Shown: piece by piece, positions 31,945 to 43,308 of the stretch
Numbering within the stretch: the first letter of the stretch is position 1
Layout: each line of letters begins with the position of its first letter
Assembly (NCBI RefSeq): GCF_965342175.1
Contig: NZ_CBDRBL010000008.1
Location: 1-64,000 of the forward strand
Direction of reading: 5' to 3'
Length of the DNA stretch: 64,000 nucleotides
Source of the DNA: Actinacidiphila sp965342175
GTDB taxonomy: Bacteria; Actinomycetota; Actinomycetes; Streptomycetales; Streptomycetaceae
Notes under the pieces: generated by a model
The model's input: the letters and a program-made list of their open reading frames with translations, nothing else
Told to the model about the DNA's origin: nothing
Databases searched by the model: none
Position numbers and translations under genes: made by a program

Positions 31945-32997
31945 TCACGGGGTGACGCCATCGGTCCGGGGGACGGGGCGACCGGTCGGCGTCGCTGACG
32001 TCTCCGCCCTCGCGGCGTCGGCGAGGGCCGCGGCGGCGGCCTCCGCCGCCTGGGCCGTGTCGCTGGCGGCCTGGGCAGCCATGTCGTCCGAGGGCTTCTC
32101 GCGGGTGGCCGGCGACGGGGGCAGCGCCTCGCTGAAGGCGCGGGACACGCCCTGCAGCGCGGAGGTGACCTCGCTGGGGATCATCCAGAAGGTGCTGCCC
32201 GAGCCCTGGGCGAGTTGGGGCAGGGTCTGCAGGTACTGCCAGGCGAGCAGCTTGGGGTCGGGGTCGTTGCGGTGCACGGCCTGGAACACCTCGTCGATGG
32301 CCCGGGACTGTCCCTCGGCCTGGAGGATCGCGGCCGTGCGGTCGCCCTCCGCACGTAGGACGGCGGCCTGCTTGTCGCCTTCCGCGGTGAGGATCTGCGA
32401 CTGGCGCTGCCCCTCGGCGCCCAGGATCGCGGCCCGCTTGTCCCGCTCCGCTCGCATCTGCTTCTGCATCGCGTCCTTGATGGACTGCGGAGGGTCGATG
32501 GCCTTGATCTCCACCCGGTTGACCCGCAGCCCCCACTTTCCGGTGGCCTCGTCCAGCACCCCGCGCAACTGGCTGTTGATGGTGTCCCGTGACGTGAGGG
32601 TCTTCTCCAGGTCCATGGAACCCACGACGTTCCGCAGGGTGGTGACGGTGAGCTGCTCGACCGCCTGGAGGAAGTTCGCGATCTCGTAGAAGGCGGCTCG
32701 CGGGTCGGTGACCTGGAAGTACAGGACGGTGTCGATCTCGACGACGAGGTTGTCCTCGGTGATGACCGGCTGGGGTTTGAAGGACACGACCTGCTCGCGC
32801 AGGTCGATCACCGGATGGACTCGGTCGATGTACGGAATGACGAGGTTGAGGCCCGGCTTCAGGGTCCGGTGGTAACGGCCGAGGCGCTCCACGTTGCGGG
32901 CCCGCGCCTGGGGCACGATGCGCACCGCCCGCACCACGGTGAAGACCGCGAACAACGCGATGATCAGGCCGGCGATCAGAAACGCGGGAGTCTCCAT
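31945..32997 (-). CDS. SPFH/Band 7 membrane scaffold protein
   Basis: A 350-residue stomatin/prohibitin-like protein: an N-terminal membrane anchor (AFLIAGLIIALFAVFTVV), an SPFH domain (RLGRYHRTLKPGLNLVIPYI through VEIDTVLYFQVTDPRAAFYE), then a long Ala/Gln/Glu coiled coil (DKRAAILGAEGQRQSQILTA) and an Ala-rich tail. It would form large membrane rings that organise a microdomain or protease. It is encoded 4 bp after the NfeD-like gene in the same operon, the classic SPFH-NfeD pairing. The start at 32997 (METPAFLIAG) puts the anchor at the N-terminus. Confidence 0.92.
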   Translation of the reverse strand: METPAFLIAGLIIALFAVFTVVRAVRIVPQARARNVERLGRYHRTLKPGLNLVIPYIDRVHPVIDLREQVVSFKPQPVITEDNLVVEIDTVLYFQVTDPRAAFYEIANFLQAVEQLTVTTLRNVVGSMDLEKTLTSRDTINSQLRGVLDEATGKWGLRVNRVEIKAIDPPQSIKDAMQKQMRAERDKRAAILGAEGQRQSQILTAEGDKQAAVLRAEGDRTAAILQAEGQSRAIDEVFQAVHRNDPDPKLLAWQYLQTLPQLAQGSGSTFWMIPSEVTSALQGVSRAFSEALPPSPATREKPSDDMAAQAASDTAQAAEAAAAALADAARAETSATPTGRPVPRTDGVTP

Positions 32998-33001
32998 GGT
33001 C

Positions 33002-33433
33002 TCAGTCCCTGGGGTAGACGAGTGCGGTGGCACCGCTGATCTCGATGACGTCCACGGCCGCCCCGGGCGGTATCACCAGCGATGCGTCGTAGGCACGGGC
33101 CGTCCACTCCTCGCCGTCGATGCGCACCCTGCCGCCGACGCCCGTCACCTCCGACACGACATAGGCGGCCCTGCCGACCAGTGCCTCAACGCCGAAGCGC
33201 TCCCTTGGGGGGCGTTGCAGATGCCGCACCGCGACCGGGCGCACGAACACCACGCTGACCGTGGCGACGACGGCGAACACGACGAACTGGAACGGCAGCG
33301 GCAGTCCGACCGCGGCGGCCCCGGCGGTGAACAGTGCGGCCGCACTGAGCATCCCGAGCGCCGCGGTCAGGGTGAGGATCTCCGCGACGGCCAGCGCCGC
33401 CGCGAGGAACAACCAGATCAGCCATGGATCCAT
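33002..33433 (-). CDS. NfeD-like membrane protein
   Basis: A 143-residue partner of the SPFH protein. Two or three membrane helices (LIWLFLAAALAVAEILTLTA; FQFVVFAVVATVSVVFVRPV) precede a C-terminal OB-fold (LVGRAAYVVSEVTGVGGRVR, ASLVIPPGAAVDVIEISGAT). It belongs to the short NfeD class without the serine protease domain. AAGGGG lies 7 nt before the ATG at 33433. It is the first gene of the two-gene operon, so the pair is probably made together as membrane-quality or lipid-raft proteins. Confidence 0.9.
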   Translation of the reverse strand: MDPWLIWLFLAAALAVAEILTLTAALGMLSAAALFTAGAAAVGLPLPFQFVVFAVVATVSVVFVRPVAVRHLQRPPRERFGVEALVGRAAYVVSEVTGVGGRVRIDGEEWTARAYDASLVIPPGAAVDVIEISGATALVYPRD

Positions 33434-33643
33434 GAGCGTGCCCCTTTTGACCGGTGCGGGCATGCAGGGCCGGTATCTCCACTTCACTGGGCTCCTACCC
33501 CGGTCGCCGCGCCTCGCACCGAGTCCGGGGCCCGCACCGCTGCGTGGTCCCCGGCCGCGAGGCCAGGACCGTCCGCGGCGCCGCCTACCGGACCCCCGGG
33601 GACGGGTGGCCGGCCGGGCTGTGCTCAGCGGCCCGCCCCGGGG

Positions 33644-35158
33644 TCATGGCGCCCCGGGCTGTCTGATCCAGCCGAGGGAGCGGTCCACGGCGCGACGCCA
33701 GTTCGCGTACTCGGCCTCCCGGCGCGCGGGGTCCATGTCGGGCAGCCACTGGGCGGCCCGGTGCCAGTTGTTCCGCAGCACCCTCAGGTCCGGCCAGTAG
33801 CCGGAGGCGAGGCCGGCGGCGTAGGCGGCGCCCAGGGACACCGTCTCGGCGACCATGGGGCGGACCACCGGCACGTCGAGGACGTCGGCGATGAACTGCA
33901 TGAGCAGGTTGTCCGCCGTCATGCCGCCGTCGACCTTGAGCTCCTTGAGCGGGAGCGGGGAGTCGGCGTTCATGGCGTCGACGACCTCGCGGGTCTGCCA
34001 GCCGGTGGCCTCCAGTACGGCCCGGGCCAGGTGCCCCTTGGTGATGTACGAGGTGAGTCCGACGATGACGCCGCGGGCGTCGCTGCGCCAGTGCGGGGCG
34101 AAGAGACCGGAGAAGGCGGGCACGATGTAGCAGCCGCCGTTGTCCTCGACGGTGCGCGCGAGGGTCTCGATCTCCGGGGCGCTGCTGATCAGGCCGAGGC
34201 GGTCGCGGAACCACTGCACCAGCGACCCGGTGACGGCGATCGACCCCTCCAGGGCGTAGACCGCGGGCTGGTCGTCGATCTTGTACGCGACCGTGGAGAG
34301 CAGCCCGTGCCGCGACCTGACCACCTCCGTGCCGGTGTTGAGCAGCAGGAAGCTGCCGGTCCCGTAGGTGCATTTCGCCTCGCCCGGGGAAAAGCAGGTC
34401 TGGCCGAAGAGGGCCGCCTGCTGGTCGCCGAGCGCGGCGGTGATGCGGACGCCCGGCAGCACGGTGCGGGCCGCGCCGTAGTTCTCGGCGGAGGCGTGGA
34501 TCTCCGGGAGCATCGCACGGGGGACGCCGAAGAAGTCCAGCAGGTCCTGGTCCCAGGTCAGCGAGTGGATGTTCATCAGCATGGTGCGGCTGGCGTTGGT
34601 GGCGTCGGTGATGTGCAGACCGCCGTCGACCCCGCCCGTCAGGTTCCAGATCAGCCAGGTCTCCATCGTCCCGAAGAGCAGCCGCCCGTCGCGGGCGCGC
34701 TGTTCGAGCTCGGGCGTCTCGTCGAAGAGCCACCGGATCCGCGGCGCGGAGAAGTAGGTGGAGGGCGGCAGGCAGCAGCGCTCCAGGAAGAAGTCGTCGC
34801 CGGGGTCCCGGCGCAGCCGTTCGACGAGCGGTGCGGTACGGGTGTCCTGCCAGACGACGGCCCGGCCCAGCGGTACTCCCGTGCTCGGGTCCCACAGCAC
34901 GGTCGTCTCCCGCTGGTTGGCGATGCCCATGGCGGCGACCTCGTCCGCCGCGATCTCGGCGGAGGACAGCGCCTGCGGCACGATGCGCTCGAGGTTGCGC
35001 CAGATCTCCAGGGCGTCGTGCTCCACCCAGCCGGGCCGGGGGAAGTGCTGCTGGTGCTCCCGCTGCGCCACCGACACCAGGCGGCCCCGGTGGTCGAAGA
35101 GGATGCATCGGGTGGAGGTGGTGCCCTGGTCGATGGACAACACAAACCGTTCAACCAT
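33644..35158 (-). CDS. glpK: Glycerol kinase
   Basis: A 504-residue FGGY-family kinase that phosphorylates glycerol to glycerol-3-phosphate. The N-terminus VLSIDQGTTSTRCILFDHRG holds the ATP-binding loop, the substrate site lies around ANQRETTVLWDPSTGVPLGR, and the second signature is LKVDGGMTADNLLMQFIADV. It is full length and starts at 35158 after GGAGAGG, within a tandem duplication of that segment. The regulator upstream is IclR-like, as in glycerol (gyl) operons, but neither the facilitator (glpF) nor the dehydrogenase (glpD) is here, so this is an isolated or second kinase locus. Confidence 0.96.
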   Translation of the reverse strand: MVERFVLSIDQGTTSTRCILFDHRGRLVSVAQREHQQHFPRPGWVEHDALEIWRNLERIVPQALSSAEIAADEVAAMGIANQRETTVLWDPSTGVPLGRAVVWQDTRTAPLVERLRRDPGDDFFLERCCLPPSTYFSAPRIRWLFDETPELEQRARDGRLLFGTMETWLIWNLTGGVDGGLHITDATNASRTMLMNIHSLTWDQDLLDFFGVPRAMLPEIHASAENYGAARTVLPGVRITAALGDQQAALFGQTCFSPGEAKCTYGTGSFLLLNTGTEVVRSRHGLLSTVAYKIDDQPAVYALEGSIAVTGSLVQWFRDRLGLISSAPEIETLARTVEDNGGCYIVPAFSGLFAPHWRSDARGVIVGLTSYITKGHLARAVLEATGWQTREVVDAMNADSPLPLKELKVDGGMTADNLLMQFIADVLDVPVVRPMVAETVSLGAAYAAGLASGYWPDLRVLRNNWHRAAQWLPDMDPARREAEYANWRRAVDRSLGWIRQPGAP

Positions 35159-35168
35159 GGTCGGGGCC

Positions 35169-35196
35169 TCTCCGATGCGTTCTCTCCGATGCGTTC
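35169..35196 (-). repeat. 14-bp tandem duplication covering the glpK ribosome-binding region
   Basis: TCTCCGATGCGTTC occurs twice head to tail, and a third partial CGATGC follows. On the coding strand each copy contains a GGAGA-type Shine-Dalgarno sequence; only the copy nearest the ATG is at a usable distance. Confidence 0.7.
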
Positions 35197-35323
35197 CGAT
35201 GCCGCCGCCGCCTGATCGTTTCGGTGCTCTCCCGGCTGCCTCCTCGTGCTCTCGTCGCAGTCGCCGTGCCCCTTCGCTGTGCCGGCACGTCCGTAGCGGG
35301 GTGTCCGCCGCACGGCACGGGCC

Positions 35324-36091
35324 TCACCAGCGGGCCGCGCCGAGGTCTCTGGAGATCGCCCGCGCGGCCTCGCGGAGCAACGTGACCAGGGACGCGTGGG
35401 GGCGGCTCTTGGTGTCGCAGATCCGCTCGACCGGGCCCGACAGGCCGATCGCCCCGACGACGAGCCCGCCCGAGCCGCGGATCGGCGCCGCGACCCCGGC
35501 CTCGCCCATCGACATCTCCTGCACCTCCGCCGCCCAGCCCTGCTCGCGGACCTCGGCGAGCGCCCGGGTCAGATCCTCCTGCGCCACCAGGGTGTGCCGG
35601 GTGTACGCCTGCGGTTCCTCCTTCAGCAGCACCTCCACCGACGCCGCCCCGTAGGCCAGCAGGATCTTGCCGAGTGAGGAGGCGTGCAGCGGCAGCAGGG
35701 TGCCGACGTCGAGAGTCTGCAGGCTGTCGTCGGGCCGGAAGACGTGGTGGACGACGAGCACCTGGCCTTCGAGCGGGGTGCCGAGGCGCACCGCCTCGCC
35801 GCTGCGCGCGGCGAGCGCGTCGGCCCAGTTGATCGACCTCGACCGCAGTTCGTTGACGTCCAGGTAGCTGGTGCCCAGGTGCAGCAGGGCCGCACCGAGC
35901 TGGTACTTGCCCGTCGCCGGGTCCTGCTCGACGAAGTCCACGTGCTGGAGGGTGCGCAGGATGCCGTGCGCCGTGCCCTTCGCCAGCCCGAGGGAGCCGG
36001 CCACTTCGCCCAGCCCGAGGCGGCGGGGTCCGCCGGCCAGCAGCCTGAGGATCGCCGCCGCCCTTTCGATGGACTGGAGCGGACCGGCCAT
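35324..36091 (-). CDS. IclR-family regulator (GylR-like)
   Basis: A 255-residue IclR protein. The winged HTH spans residues 5-65 (SIERAAAILRLLAGGPRRLG through AKGTAHGILRTLQHVDFVEQ), and the effector domain contains GEAVRLGTPLEGQVLVVHHV, PLHASSLGKILLAYG and APIRGSGGLVVGAIGLSGPV. It closely fits the Streptomyces glycerol regulator GylR, which responds to glycerol-3-phosphate. The downstream glpK on the same strand, 165 bp away, is the evident target. Start ATG 36091. Two CGTTCGA elements 20 bp apart lie 53-80 bp upstream. Confidence 0.88.
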   Translation of the reverse strand: MAGPLQSIERAAAILRLLAGGPRRLGLGEVAGSLGLAKGTAHGILRTLQHVDFVEQDPATGKYQLGAALLHLGTSYLDVNELRSRSINWADALAARSGEAVRLGTPLEGQVLVVHHVFRPDDSLQTLDVGTLLPLHASSLGKILLAYGAASVEVLLKEEPQAYTRHTLVAQEDLTRALAEVREQGWAAEVQEMSMGEAGVAAPIRGSGGLVVGAIGLSGPVERICDTKSRPHASLVTLLREAARAISRDLGAARW

Positions 36092-36144
36092 ACGTCGATG
36101 CTATCCCCGGCAATCCCGAGCGGCATCAGCACGTTTGCGCAGGT

Positions 36145-36171
36145 CGTTCGACGTATAAGGGCAGCGTTCGA
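36145..36171 (-). promoter_or_regulatory. Possible IclR operator
   Basis: Two direct CGTTCGA elements (36145-36151 and 36165-36171), spaced exactly 20 bp, two helical turns, in an A/T-richer patch between the divergent IclR and ATP-binding-protein genes. IclR tetramers bind such extended sites; the assignment is inference. Confidence 0.4.
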
Positions 36172-36273
36172 TAATGCCGACCCCGATTCATTGACCGGTG
36201 CGGCCCCCGTCTCGGAGGCTTGTCGGTCAGGCCCGGGAGTCCGCCCGGCAGGACTCCCCGGGAGGAGGACACC

Positions 36274-36699
36274 ATGGCGTCGGAGCCCGAGACGATGTCG
36301 CAGCGTGCGGACGTGCACGCCTGCGCGCTGTCGTACAGGCCCGGCGCCCTGTCCGTCGTGCGCCGGCGGGTACGCGCCGTGCTGGCGGAGTGGGACCTGC
36401 GTCCGGAGGTCGTGGAGGACGTGCTGCTGGTGATCTCGGAGCTGACCACGAACGCGGTCGTGCACGCCGAGGGCCCCGCCGGGTTGCGTATCCGCTGGAC
36501 GGACGTCGACGGGCGCAGCGCCCTGCGCGTCGAGGTGACCGACGGCGGCCCGGCAGTCCGGACCGACCCTCCCGGAGGGTCCACCGACCCCGACGAGCAC
36601 GGGCGCGGGCTCGGCATCGTCAGCGCCCTGTCGATCCGGCACGGGGTCCGTACCGACCGCGCGGGCTTCACCCACTGGGCGGACCTGGTCACCGCCTGA
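36274..36699 (+). CDS. Anti-sigma-like ATP-binding (HATPase_c_2) protein
   Basis: A 141-residue single GHKL domain of the RsbW/SpoIIAB-like kind that Streptomyces carry in dozens. The N box is ELTTNAVVHA, then VTDGGP, and the G box is DEHGRGLGIV. Such proteins bind sigma factors or phosphorylate anti-sigma antagonists; here no sigma or antagonist gene is adjacent. The ATG at 36274 follows a strong GGAGGAGG. It is transcribed divergently from the IclR gene. Confidence 0.88.
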   Translation: MASEPETMSQRADVHACALSYRPGALSVVRRRVRAVLAEWDLRPEVVEDVLLVISELTTNAVVHAEGPAGLRIRWTDVDGRSALRVEVTDGGPAVRTDPPGGSTDPDEHGRGLGIVSALSIRHGVRTDRAGFTHWADLVTA

Positions 36700-36802
36700 T
36701 CGACCTCTCCGGCCGCCGTCGGTGGGCTGGACCGCCGCCCGGGCCCGGGGCGGGCGGCGGGTCTGCGCGCGGCGGGCCGGGAGCGGGCTTACGGTGCCGC
36801 TC

Positions 36803-37225
36803 ATGGCACTGAGCATGCGCAACCAGATCGAGGGCAAGGTCGCCTCGGTGGTCCCGGGCGAGGTGATGGCCGTGGTCACCGTCCGCCTCGACGGCGGCGG
36901 GCCGGACTTCACGGCGGCCGTGACGGCGGAGGCCGTGCGTGAACTCGGCATCATCCCGGGCGGCGGAGTGACCGTGCTGATCAAGGCGACGGAGGTCGCC
37001 CTGGCGACGGCACCCGTGCAGGGCATCAGCATCCGCAACCGGATCCCCGGCACCGTCACCGCCGTGACGCGGGGCGAGGCCATGGCGACCGTGCGGATCG
37101 CCTTCGGGGGCAGTCGTGAGCTGACCGCGGTGATCACCCGGGAGGCCTTCGACGAGCTGGGCGTCGCGGAGGGCGACCAGGTCGTCGCGCTGGTCAAGGC
37201 CACCGACGTGTCGCTGGCGACCTGA
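36803..37225 (+). CDS. Molbindin-like protein with two TOBE domains
   Basis: A 140-residue protein made of two consecutive Mop/TOBE units: SMRNQIEGKVASVVPGEVMA through VLIKATEVALAT, and SIRNRIPGTVTAVTRGEAMA through ALVKATDVSLAT. This is the di-Mop arrangement of cytoplasmic molybdate-storage proteins or of the ModE sensor part without its HTH. It would bind molybdate or tungstate as an oligomer. The start at 36803 gives MALSMRNQIEG; the longer frame upstream is low complexity. No molybdate transporter gene is nearby. Confidence 0.88.
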   Translation: MALSMRNQIEGKVASVVPGEVMAVVTVRLDGGGPDFTAAVTAEAVRELGIIPGGGVTVLIKATEVALATAPVQGISIRNRIPGTVTAVTRGEAMATVRIAFGGSRELTAVITREAFDELGVAEGDQVVALVKATDVSLAT

Positions 37226-37334
37226 CATCGGAGCCCCGGCGACCGGAGGACCCGGCGACCTGACGGCTTTCCGCCCGCCGGGTGGTGCGCCGGACGCGGC
37301 CCCGCCCGCCGAGCAGCGCCGGGGAACGCGGGCC

Positions 37335-38354
37335 CTACCCGAGGTAGGCGGGGGCCAGGGCCGCCGTCATCATGCGGCGGGCCCGGCCCGTGCCGTCGGC
37401 GGGCACCGTCCACAGGTCCGCGCCGAAGTCCCCGGCGAGGGCGTAGACGAGCGTGCGGTCGTCGCGCCAGACGACCTGGTCGTCGACGCTGCGCCGCTCG
37501 GCGACCGGGGTCTCGCGCAGGGTGGCCAGATCCAGGACGTACAGCCGCCACGGCGCGTCGGGGGAGAGGCCGGGGACGCGCTTCTTGAAGACGAGCCGGG
37601 TGCCGTCGGGCGAGAGCGAGGGGCACTCGACGTTGTCGCGGAGCGTCCGCACGGAGCGGGCCGCGAGGTCGCCGCGGACGAGATAGGTGCGGCCTCCGGT
37701 GCCGAGGGTTGCGTAGAAGTGGGCGTCGTCGGCGAAGGTGACGCCCCAGAAGTTCACGTCGGCGGCGCGGTAGGACCTGCCGTCCCTGGTGATCCGGAAG
37801 TCCTCGAGGTTCTTCACGAGCGTCCAGGTACGGGTGTCCAGGACGGAGGTGCGGGTGGAGAAGTCGGTGCCCGCGTAGGAGTCGCCGCCGACGAACACCG
37901 TCCAGGCGACCATCCGTCCGCTGGGCGAGACCCGGGCCCGGGTCGGGATGCCGGCGAGGGGGAAGCGGCGCAGCTCGCGCAGCCGGGCGTCGAGCACGAC
38001 GGCGCGGTAGCCGTCCTGGACGGCGCCCTTGACCGACTGCAGGCAGATGCCGGTGCCCGCGGCCGCGTAGAAGCGCAGGCACGCGACCTTCGAGGCGGTG
38101 CGCACGGCCCCGGGGCTGTCGGCCGGGACGGTGGCGAGCTCGTCCCGGTGCGGCCCCCACGCCATGTTGCGGAACACCAGGCGTGGCGCGTCCGGCGCCA
38201 AGGTCACCGTTCCGGCGGTGACCGCGGGGCCGCCGGCCTGCGGGCGGTCCTTCTCCGCCGCGCGGTCGGAGGCGCGCAGCACGGACACGGCGGCGACGGC
38301 GGCCAGCGCCGCCACGGCGGCGAGCAGCAGGAACAGACGGCTGCGGGTGTTCAT
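37335..38354 (-). CDS. Secreted or anchored TolB-like propeller protein
   Basis: A 339-residue protein with an N-terminal hydrophobic anchor (LFLLLAAVAALAAVAAVSVL) and a series of WD/TolB-like blades: TRARVSPSGRMVAWTVF, VNFWGVTFADDAHFYATLGT, CPSLSPDGTRLVFKKRVPG and DDQVVWRDDRTLVYALAGDF. It probably sits outside the membrane and binds a partner protein. It is the last gene of a three-gene minus-strand group (phosphoesterase, MFS, this), with 19 bp to the MFS gene, so a shared export-related function is likely. Function not known. Confidence 0.75.
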   Translation of the reverse strand: MNTRSRLFLLLAAVAALAAVAAVSVLRASDRAAEKDRPQAGGPAVTAGTVTLAPDAPRLVFRNMAWGPHRDELATVPADSPGAVRTASKVACLRFYAAAGTGICLQSVKGAVQDGYRAVVLDARLRELRRFPLAGIPTRARVSPSGRMVAWTVFVGGDSYAGTDFSTRTSVLDTRTWTLVKNLEDFRITRDGRSYRAADVNFWGVTFADDAHFYATLGTGGRTYLVRGDLAARSVRTLRDNVECPSLSPDGTRLVFKKRVPGLSPDAPWRLYVLDLATLRETPVAERRSVDDQVVWRDDRTLVYALAGDFGADLWTVPADGTGRARRMMTAALAPAYLG

Positions 38355-38373
38355 GGGGGCCTTTCCTCGGGGG

Positions 38374-39624
38374 TCACTTGCTCTGCGCCGGACGCAGGCA
38401 CCAGGCGCAGACCGCGCACGCCGTCAGCGCCAGCGCGGCGGTGGTCAGGGCCGTGACGTCGCCCCACGCGGTCCAGGCGGCGCCGAAGGCCAGGGAGGCG
38501 GCGAAGCGGGCCGTGGCCTGCCCGGTTTGGACGAGGGCGAGCCCGGCGCCGCGCAGTTCGTCGGGTACGGCGGTGGAGGCGGCGGCCATCAGCACCCCGT
38601 CCGTGGCGGCGTAGAAGGCGCCGTGCAGCAGCAGGACGGCGTACGCCGGGCCGTGCGCGAGCAGCAGTCCGTACGCGGCGAGCAGCGCGACGTGCCCGGT
38701 CAGGAACATCCGCCAGCGCCCCACCCGGTCGGCCAGCCGCCCCAGTGGCACGGCGAGCAGCAGGAAGGCCGCCGCGGTGCCCAGTGGCAGCAGCGCGAAC
38801 CAGCGGTCGGGGACTCCCAGGCGGTGCTGGAGCAGCAGGTAGACGAAGGAGTCGCTGACCGTCGACAGGCCCAGCAGCGTCGCGCAGACCGTCAGCCGCC
38901 GCACGTCCCGGCGGCGCAGCAACGCCAGGGACGCCCGCAGGGACGGCGCCGGGGAGCCGGCGGCGGCCGGGGTGGGAACCCCGCGGCGGCGGCCCGGCAC
39001 GAAGAGCAGCAGCACCAGCACGCCCACGGCGGCGACGCAGAAGCTCACCGTGAAGACGGCGTCGTACCCCTCGGCGGCCTGCCGCAGGATGAGGAAGGCC
39101 ACCAGCGGTCCCAGCAGCGCCCCGGCGGTGTCCATGGCGCGGTGCACGCCGAAGGCCCGGCCGCGCGCCTCGGGCGTGGAGGCCAGGGAGATCAGCGCGT
39201 CCCGCGGCGCGGTGCGCAGCCCCTTGCCGGTGCGGTCGGCCGCGAGGACGGCACCGATCAGCGGGAGGCCGTGGGCCAGGAGCAGCGCGGGCTTGCACAG
39301 TGCCGACAGGCCGTAGCCGAAGGCCGCGACGGCCTTGTGCCGGCCGCCGCCCCGATCGGCGAGGTGGCCGCCGGCCAGCCGCACGAGCGCGCTGAAGCCG
39401 TTGTACACGCCGTCCAGCAGGCCGAAGCCGAGCGGGGAGAGACCGAGTCCGGCGACCAGGTAGAGGGGCAGCACGGCCGTGACCATTTCCGACGAGACGT
39501 CGGTGATCAGGCTGACGGCGCCCAGGACGAGGACGGTGGGGGCGACGGCGGTGGCCCGCGGTCCGGGACGCGGCGCGTCCCGGACCCCGGTGCCGGTTCC
39601 GCCGCGGCTGTCCGCGACGTACAC
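38374..39624 (-). CDS. MFS transporter (12 TM)
   Basis: A 416-residue major-facilitator protein with 12 predicted membrane helices. LGAVSLITDVSSEMVTAVLP in TM1 and GGHLADRGGGRHKAVAAFGY (motif A loop) resemble the actinobacterial exporters related to fosmidomycin/tetracycline efflux; ADRTGKGLRTAPRDALI is the conserved segment of that branch. It starts 7 bp after the phosphoesterase stop, so the two are co-transcribed. Substrate unknown. Confidence 0.87.
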   Translation of the reverse strand: MYVADSRGGTGTGVRDAPRPGPRATAVAPTVLVLGAVSLITDVSSEMVTAVLPLYLVAGLGLSPLGFGLLDGVYNGFSALVRLAGGHLADRGGGRHKAVAAFGYGLSALCKPALLLAHGLPLIGAVLAADRTGKGLRTAPRDALISLASTPEARGRAFGVHRAMDTAGALLGPLVAFLILRQAAEGYDAVFTVSFCVAAVGVLVLLLFVPGRRRGVPTPAAAGSPAPSLRASLALLRRRDVRRLTVCATLLGLSTVSDSFVYLLLQHRLGVPDRWFALLPLGTAAAFLLLAVPLGRLADRVGRWRMFLTGHVALLAAYGLLLAHGPAYAVLLLHGAFYAATDGVLMAAASTAVPDELRGAGLALVQTGQATARFAASLAFGAAWTAWGDVTALTTAALALTACAVCAWCLRPAQSK

Positions 39625-39631
39625 GTCGGCC

Positions 39632-40531
39632 TCAGCTCGCCCAGATGCCGGTGATGTCCGAGGCGGAGGCGGCGTTGCCCGCGTGCGTGCTCAGACCCGC
39701 CAGGTCCTCCAGCGTGCGGAGCATGTTGTAGTGGTTGTACGTCGTCGCGGAGGACGAGCCGGCCTTGACCGGCTGGCCGTACAGCACGGTCGGGATCTTG
39801 TTGCCGCTCAGCCGGTTGTCCTCGTCGAAGGTGACGACGAGCAGGCTGTTGTGGGTCTTCGCCCAGGTCGCGTACGCGCCCAGCTTGTTCTTCAGCCAGG
39901 TGTCACCGGTGGAGACCGAGCAGTCGTGCATGTCGCTGCACAGGTTGGGCACCACGAAGGAGACCTTCGGCAGGGTGGTGAAGTCCGTCGGGAACTGCGC
40001 GAAGGTCTTCGCCGTCGACGTCGGGACGTTGCTGAACGCGAACCACGGGTTGTGCTTGCGGGCGTAGGTGCCGCTGCTGCAGGTGGTCGAACCCTGACTG
40101 GGCAGCGTCTCGTTGTAGCTGGCCCAGCTCTTGCCCGCGGCGATCAGCTCGGAGGCGAGGTTGGGCTTGGAGCTGAAGCCGGGGGTGTAGCAGCCGTCGT
40201 CGGTGACGCCCTGGTTGCCGCCCGAGAAGATCTGCAGGTAGTTGGGCTGGCTCGGGTGCGTGATGCCGTACGACTGCGTCAGGTTGGCGCCGCCGGCCTT
40301 CAGCGTGTTGTTGATGTAGGGGGCGCTGGAGCTGCCGATGACCTGGTTGTAGGCGTGGTTCTCGAACATCACCACGACCACGTGGTCGGGGTTCGGCACG
40401 CTGCCCGCCGCGTGGGCGGTCTCGGACCCGCCGAGCCCGGCCCACAGGCCGAGGGAGGCGGCGGCGACGCCGAGGGCGGACGCCAGAGCGGTGACGGTGC
40501 GACGGGGACGGGGCAGGGACCAGCCGGACAC
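39632..40531 (-). CDS. Secreted phosphoesterase (phospholipase C / acid phosphatase-like)
   Basis: A 299-residue exported enzyme of the phosphoesterase (PF04185-like) family. A signal region with paired arginines (RPRRTVTALASALGVAAASL) precedes PNPDHVVVVMFENHAYNQVI, whose Glu-Asn motif starts the active site. THPSQPNYLQIFSGG, VPNLCSDMHDCSV and LLVVTFDEDN supply further metal ligands. It would release phosphate from phospholipids or other phosphoesters outside the cell. The Arg-Arg signal is compatible with Tat export but is not a canonical motif. It is the first gene of the group that continues with an MFS transporter. Confidence 0.88.
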   Translation of the reverse strand: MSGWSLPRPRRTVTALASALGVAAASLGLWAGLGGSETAHAAGSVPNPDHVVVVMFENHAYNQVIGSSSAPYINNTLKAGGANLTQSYGITHPSQPNYLQIFSGGNQGVTDDGCYTPGFSSKPNLASELIAAGKSWASYNETLPSQGSTTCSSGTYARKHNPWFAFSNVPTSTAKTFAQFPTDFTTLPKVSFVVPNLCSDMHDCSVSTGDTWLKNKLGAYATWAKTHNSLLVVTFDEDNRLSGNKIPTVLYGQPVKAGSSSATTYNHYNMLRTLEDLAGLSTHAGNAASASDITGIWAS

Positions 40532-40674
40532 GGCGGACCTCCGGGGAGCGGGGGACGGGGACGGGGGTGGTGCGGCGCCAGATTAGGAGGGGCCGTGGAC
40601 GTCCGAAGCGCCGTGGAAGTGAAGGTCCGGGGAACGGTGCGAACGTTCCGGCTCGCGGGGGCGAGCGCGGGCAG

Positions 40675-40708
40675 AAAAAGCCCGGGGAGCGCAACTCGCG
40701 CTCCCCGG
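40675..40708 (-). terminator. Intrinsic terminator of the amidase gene
   Basis: Hairpin with 11-bp arms (CCGGGGAGCGC and complement, loop AACTC) followed on the minus strand by CTTTTT (40680-40675), 19 bp after the amidase stop. Confidence 0.8.
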
Positions 40709-40726
40709 ACTCTTGTTGTCAGGGCG

Positions 40727-43084
<2,358 letters not shown>

Positions 43085-43308
43085 GTAGTCTTCCCCGCCC
43101 CGTCCCACCCCTGAGCCCGTGGGTACCGTTGGTTGAATTCCAAACCCCTGAATCGGGAAGCGCTTTATACCAGAGCGGCCGGGCCCCCTTCATCCCGCTG
43201 GACGTTCGATGCGAAAGCGGCGATACCGTCAGATAACGGAGAAACGGCCGGACGGATACTCTCTCCAGGGCGGATCAGCCCGGCCGGAGCGCGGGAAAGG
43301 CAGGCGGA

